Shown piece after piece: positions 60,481 through 64,000 of a stretch of DNA of 64,000 nucleotides. Below the pieces are notes generated by a model, which ran no database searches, had not been told where the DNA came from, and saw nothing but the letters and a program-made list of their open reading frames with translations. The position numbers were made by a program, and so were the translations under genes. This DNA is from Microbacterium protaetiae (GTDB taxonomy: Bacteria; Actinomycetota; Actinomycetes; Actinomycetales; Microbacteriaceae): contig NZ_CP035494.1 in assembly GCF_004135285.1 (NCBI RefSeq), forward strand, positions 868,001 through 932,000. Reading direction: 5' to 3'. Within the stretch, counting starts at the first letter, position 1; the number at the start of each line of letters is the position of its first letter.

Positions 60481-60513
60481 AGAAGAAGAAGAAGGAGAAG
60501 AGAGAGCGGCGGG

Positions 60514-61233
60514 TCAGGGGCGGGTGAACAGGTAGCCGCGGACGTCGTCGAAGCCGCGGCACGCCAGGCCCTCGAGCCGGCACTCCTCGAACTCCTCGCG
60601 CACGCGCAGCCGCCAGGCCGCGGCTTCGGCCGGCGCATCCCGCCGCAGCGACTCGACATCGCGCGGAACCTGCACCGCCGCGACGACATCGGCGTCGTCG
60701 GGCGTCGGCACCGGCGGGGCGGCCAGCACCCAGGTCACCAGAAGCCGGTCGGACTCGTCACCGCGGTTGACCCCATCGTCCATGGCGCCGTAATGATTGA
60801 CGAGGTACTCGGTGACGCGGGTGCCCAGCACACGAAGATTGAAGTGCGCGTTGCGCGCGACGAGCGGGTCGAACGTCCAGGTGATCTGACCGACCTCGCG
60901 CGCCAGCGCCCACTCGCGCTGGTGCTGTTTGAGAGCGCGGCCCAGCTCGTGCCCGCGATACTCGGGCAGGATGCCGGTGATGTGCGAGTGCATCGACCGT
61001 GCGGCCGGCGCCGCGAAGAAGGCGACGGATGCCCCGATCATCCGCTCTCGGTCGAACAGGCCGACGGCATAATTGCCCGCATGCGCGAGCGCGCGCAACA
61101 GATTCGGCGGCATGCCCGACCGGTCACCACCCCACACGTCGCTGAGCACCTCAGACGCGGCGAAGACGTCCGCGACCGTCTGCAGCGGCTCGATGCGAAT
61201 ACCGTGGGGCGTCTGCGACGAGAGCTCGACCAT
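60514..61233 (-). CDS. GNAT-family N-acyltransferase (COG3375-like)
   Basis: 239 residues. GNAT core with GNYAVGLFDRERMIGASVAFFA, HSHITGILPEYRGHELGRALKQHQREWAL (acetyl-CoA motif A-like) and ITWTFDPLVARNAHFNLRVLGTRVTEYLVNHYG, the latter typical of COG3375 proteins. Relatives next to OSBS/NSAR enzymes act as amino-acid succinyltransferases, and here the family enzyme lies only 1.1 kb away on the same strand. Substrate inferred from context. Confidence 0.82.
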   Translation of the reverse strand: MVELSSQTPHGIRIEPLQTVADVFAASEVLSDVWGGDRSGMPPNLLRALAHAGNYAVGLFDRERMIGASVAFFAAPAARSMHSHITGILPEYRGHELGRALKQHQREWALAREVGQITWTFDPLVARNAHFNLRVLGTRVTEYLVNHYGAMDDGVNRGDESDRLLVTWVLAAPPVPTPDDADVVAAVQVPRDVESLRRDAPAEAAAWRLRVREEFEECRLEGLACRGFDDVRGYLFTRP

Positions 61234-61342
61234 GCACTCAGTGTCGCACTGCGAGCCATTAACCTGAATCGATGAGCCCAGACGACAGCGTCCGCCGACG
61301 TCTCAGCCGGATGCCGCGGCAAGGTGCCATCGTGGCCGCCCC

Positions 61343-61641
61343 GTGCTGCTGACCGACATCGCCTCGATCGCCATGGGCTTCTCGCTTTTCGCGTCGAACG
61401 TGGTGTACCCGCAGATCCTCGAGCTGCCCGCCGACACCGGCGCCGGCTTCGGTCTGTCGCTGCTGGCGGCCAGCCTGGTGGTCATGCCGTCGCGCACGGC
61501 GACGCGCAGGTTCCCACGCCCGCGGCATTCCAGCTGTCGTTCGTGCTCGGCGGGGCGGCCGCCACGATCGCCCTCGTCGTGGCGCTTTTCATTCCCACCG
61601 CGAGGGATGCCGCAGAGCGGCATCCCTCTCTCCCGCAATAG
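61343..61641 (+). pseudogene. MFS transporter remnant with a large internal deletion
   Basis: One frame reads LLTDIASIAMGFSLFASNVVYPQILELPADTGAGFGLSLLAASLVVMPS, a piece of a major-facilitator permease. After about 61490 the family-like sequence is found in another frame (PTPAAFQLSFVLGGAAATIALVVALFIPTARDAAER), which is the last membrane helix and tail of such a transporter. About 100 codons for two ends of a ~450-residue protein remain. A hairpin (61602-61628) forms the end. Confidence 0.7.
61602..61628 (+). terminator. Hairpin at the end of the MFS remnant
   Basis: GAGGGATGCCGC, loop AGA, GCGGCATCCCTC: perfect 12-bp stem. Same GGATGCCGC word as the terminators at 39391 and 45465. It lies upstream of the peptide transporter gene and would block read-through. 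Confidence 0.6.
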
Positions 61642-61692
61642 CCGTCCGACAAAGGGGGCGCGCGGCGGGGCGCACATCGCTACCGTTGACCC

Positions 61693-63162
61693 ATGAGCAC
61701 GTCGGAAACCGAAGTCTCGCACGGCAGCACCGACACCCGCTTCTTCGGGCAGCCCTGGGCGCTGGCCCACCTGTTCGGTGTGGAGATGTGGGAGCGGTTC
61801 AGCTTCTACGGCATGCAGGGCATTCTGCTCATCTATCTCTACTACTCGGTCACACGCGGCGGGCTGGGCATCGACGAAGGAGTGGCCGGGGGCATCGTCG
61901 GCGCCTACGGCGGCGCGGTGTATCTGTCGACGATCCTCGGCGCATGGATTGCCGACCGGATGCTGGGGTCAGAGCGCGTGCTGTTCTTCAGTGCCATCGT
62001 CATCATGGCCGGGCACATCGCCCTCGCCCTGATCCCCGGCGTCGCCGGGGTCGGCGTCGGCCTGGTGCTGGTCGCGCTCGGCTCGGGCGGGTTGAAGGCC
62101 AACGCGACATCGGTGGTGGGCACCCTGTACGGCACCGACGACGACCGCCGCGATGCCGGCTTCTCGCTGTTCTACCTGGGCATCAACCTCGGCGCCTTCT
62201 TCGGCCCGATCCTGACCGGGCTGCTGCAGTCGACGATCGGATTCCACTTCGGATTCGGACTGGCCGCCGTGGGCATGGCGCTCGGGCTGCTGCAGTATTC
62301 GTTCGGGCGCAAGCAGTTGCCCGAGGCGGCGCGGCACGTGCCCAACCCGCTGCCGCGCAACCGATACGTGTGGGTGGCCGTCATCGCGGTGGCCGCGATC
62401 GTGGTCATCGCCGCGCTTGTGCTGGTGGGGGTGATCCGCGCCGACAACCTCTCGACGATCGTGATCGTGGGCACGGTGGTCGCTGCCATCGCCTATTTCG
62501 CGGTGATCCTCTCCAGCCGCCGCATCGACGCCACCGAACGGTCGCGGGTGTGGGGGTTCCTGCCGCTGTTCATCACCAGCGTCGCGTTCTGGTCGCTGTA
62601 CCAGCAGCAGTTCACGGTGCTCACGGTGTATTCCGACAAGCGCCTGGATCGCAACCTGTTCGGCTGGGAGATGCCGGTCTCGTGGGTGCAGTCGATCAAC
62701 CCGGTGTTCATCATCGTTCTCTCCGGCGTCTTCGCGGCGATCTGGACGAAGCTCGGTCACCGGCAGCCGCCCACCGCGGTGAAGTTCGCGCTGGCGGCGA
62801 TCATCATGGGCGGCGCGTTCCTGTTGTTCCTGCCATTCGCCGGTGGCGGGCCGAACTCGACGCCGCTGCTGGCCATCGTGGGCATCTTGTTCGTGTTCAC
62901 CGTGGCCGAGTTGCTACTCTCACCGGTCGGACTGTCGGTGGCGACCAAGCTGGCCCCGGCATCGTTCCAGACGCAGATGGTGGCGCTGTTCTTCCTCTCC
63001 GTCGCGCTCGGCACCGCCATCTCGGGCTGGCTCGTGCAGTTCTACGATCCGAACAACGAGGTGCCGTACTTCGCGATCCTCGGCGGCATTGCCGTGCTCG
63101 TCGGCATCGGGCTGTGGCTGGGAGCCAAACCCGTTCTGAAGCTGATGAAGGGCGTGCGCTAG
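61693..63162 (+). CDS. POT/PTR2-family peptide:proton symporter
   Basis: 489 residues with about 14 membrane helices. The helix-1 signature FGVEMWERFSFYGM (ExxERFxYYG) and the GSGGLKANATSVVGTLYG and FSLFYLGINLGAFFGPILTG (PTR2 signature) segments are clear. Imports di- and tripeptides with protons. Conserved ExxER residues for proton coupling are present. Single gene with its own promoter region after the hairpin. Confidence 0.92.
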   Translation: MSTSETEVSHGSTDTRFFGQPWALAHLFGVEMWERFSFYGMQGILLIYLYYSVTRGGLGIDEGVAGGIVGAYGGAVYLSTILGAWIADRMLGSERVLFFSAIVIMAGHIALALIPGVAGVGVGLVLVALGSGGLKANATSVVGTLYGTDDDRRDAGFSLFYLGINLGAFFGPILTGLLQSTIGFHFGFGLAAVGMALGLLQYSFGRKQLPEAARHVPNPLPRNRYVWVAVIAVAAIVVIAALVLVGVIRADNLSTIVIVGTVVAAIAYFAVILSSRRIDATERSRVWGFLPLFITSVAFWSLYQQQFTVLTVYSDKRLDRNLFGWEMPVSWVQSINPVFIIVLSGVFAAIWTKLGHRQPPTAVKFALAAIIMGGAFLLFLPFAGGGPNSTPLLAIVGILFVFTVAELLLSPVGLSVATKLAPASFQTQMVALFFLSVALGTAISGWLVQFYDPNNEVPYFAILGGIAVLVGIGLWLGAKPVLKLMKGVR

Positions 63163-63234
63163 GACTCGTTGTCAAGGCCGCCGCCGACGAGCGCCGGGCG
63201 ACGTATCGTCGGCGCAGCGACGAAAGGAGACGCC

Positions 63235-63414
63235 ATGTCTACCGGAGCATTCCCTCCCCCGCTGCCGTTCGACGACAACGGCGACCCGCACGAAGAAGAA
63301 CCGGTCCGCGAAGACGCGGACGGTGACGAGGTGCTCGACGAGGACGCCAACGACGACCTCATCGACAGCGCGGAAGCCGACCGGCTCGCCTCTCAGACCG
63401 ACGACGACCAGTAG
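63235..63414 (+). CDS. Small acidic protein of unknown function
   Basis: 59 residues; AAAGGAG precedes the ATG at 63235 by five bases. Highly acidic (DDNGDPHEEEPVREDADGDE, then VLDEDANDDLIDSAEADR) and probably disordered. The strong ribosome-binding site supports real translation. The stop abuts the stop of the convergent gene. No family known. Confidence 0.6.
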   Translation: MSTGAFPPPLPFDDNGDPHEEEPVREDADGDEVLDEDANDDLIDSAEADRLASQTDDDQ

Positions 63415-64000
63415 TCACCGACGCCGAGCCCTGGTGCGCGTGCGCGCCCTCGGCAGCTGCGGTGCCGCAACGTGCGCCCCCACGGCGCCGACGAGTTCGC
63501 CGACGCCCTCGACGACCATGCGCACGATGTCGCCGGTCTGCAGCGGCGGGGGAGTGAGCGAACCGTTGCGCCCCCACAGCTCGCCGAGGCATCCACCGTT
63601 GCCAACGGTGCCCGAGCCGAGCACGTCGCCGGGCACGACGCAGGAGTTGCGCGAGGCATAGGCGACCAGCTCGGGGAACGGCCATCCCATGTTCGACACC
63701 AGATCTTCGCCGACGAGTTCGTCGTTGACGTACACCTCGGCACGCACCGCGAGAAAGCCGTCGGCGTCGAGATACGGCGCCAGCTCGTCCGCCGTGACAA
63801 TCCACGGGCCCAGGCTCATGCCGAAGTCCTTACCCTTGGCCGGCCCGAGCCGCACCTTCATCTCGCGCCCCTGCAGGTCGCGCGCGGACCAGTCGTTCAT
63901 GATCGTGTAGCCGAAGATGACGGATGCCGCGTCACCGGCGGTCAGGTTCGCTTGTCCGACGCCCGGCGCAGCGCCGATCACCGCGGCCAGTTCGAGTTCG
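63415..64000 (-). CDS. Fumarylacetoacetate hydrolase family protein, 5' end cut off
   Basis: The C-terminal ~195 residues are visible; the gene continues past the right edge. FAH-family sequence: LELAAVIGAAPG, VIFGYTIMNDWSARDLQGREMKVRLGPAKGKDFGMSLGPWIVT, NMGWPFPELVAYASRNSCVVPGDVLGSGTVGNGGCL, GDIVRMVVEGVGEL. Members cleave carbon-carbon bonds in acylpyruvates (aromatic catabolism). The LGPAKGKDF stretch is typical of homogentisate/fumarylacetoacetase-like members. Basic tail ARTRTRARRR. Confidence 0.87.
   Translation of the reverse strand, partial: ELELAAVIGAAPGVGQANLTAGDAASVIFGYTIMNDWSARDLQGREMKVRLGPAKGKDFGMSLGPWIVTADELAPYLDADGFLAVRAEVYVNDELVGEDLVSNMGWPFPELVAYASRNSCVVPGDVLGSGTVGNGGCLGELWGRNGSLTPPPLQTGDIVRMVVEGVGELVGAVGAHVAAPQLPRARTRTRARRR

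Overview
The window is a 64 kb piece of an actinobacterial chromosome, most likely a Microbacterium-like member of the Microbacteriaceae. This rests on the very high G+C, frequent GTG starts and translationally coupled operons, a coenzyme F420 locus, mycosin/WXG100-type genes, and the abundant GGATGCC/GGCATCC words and hairpins. Genus assignment is inference; no rRNA or tRNA gene was seen.

Layout. 1-6.8 kb: end of an SLC13 permease, a J-domain protein, a hydroxyisobutyryl-CoA hydrolase-like enzyme, an IclR regulator and an ABC-2 exporter pair. 6.9-13.9 kb: one tightly coupled plus-strand operon carrying fbiC, a flavin monooxygenase, fgd (F420-dependent glucose-6-phosphate dehydrogenase), cofC, a WXG100 gene and an unknown gene; cofD lies nearby at 15.9-16.9 kb on the other strand. 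The CofH half of FbiC has lost its radical-SAM cysteines, and REP-like palindromes sit inside three genes of this locus. 13.9-15.8 kb and 19.7-24.2 kb: type VII secretion (T7SS) accessory genes (YbaB-like, EspC-like and substrate-like proteins, two tandem mycosins) with no core EccB/C/D/E gene in view. Between them lie eight 72-bp tandem repeats, hemD and a small membrane-protein trio; hemY (coproporphyrinogen oxidase) follows.

25.8-30.5 kb is an island of toxin-antitoxin modules (three HEPN/MNT pieces, Phd-RelE, VapBC) with an aminoglycoside-phosphotransferase-like gene and a frameshifted kinase. Its 26.7-30.5 kb part is bounded by a 93-bp direct repeat that duplicates the 5' end of an HhH-GPD DNA-repair gene. 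30.5-41.4 kb: epoxide hydrolase with divergent WYL regulator, universal stress protein, LysR regulator, a sulfonate-type ABC transporter operon ending in a DszA/NtaA-type monooxygenase, a lipoprotein, and an SDR divergent from an AraC regulator. 42.4-43.6 kb holds a broken acyl-CoA synthetase fused to unrelated sequence. Glycyl-tRNA synthetase follows.

46-58.3 kb is a second accessory region. It has VapBC; a restriction-modification-like defence cluster (HsdR-N nuclease, controller-like XRE protein, two methylase-type proteins with complementary motif losses, a GIY-YIG-helicase fusion, and on the opposite strand MazG plus a GIY-YIG-DUF2075 ATPase); a hydroxy-acid oxidase; and an MNT/HEPN-like pair. 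58.3-64 kb: an o-succinylbenzoate synthase/N-succinylamino-acid racemase family enzyme, a small gene flanked by inverted arrays of ~20-bp repeats, a COG3375-type acetyltransferase, an MFS remnant, a POT peptide transporter, a small acidic protein and the start of a fumarylacetoacetate hydrolase family gene.
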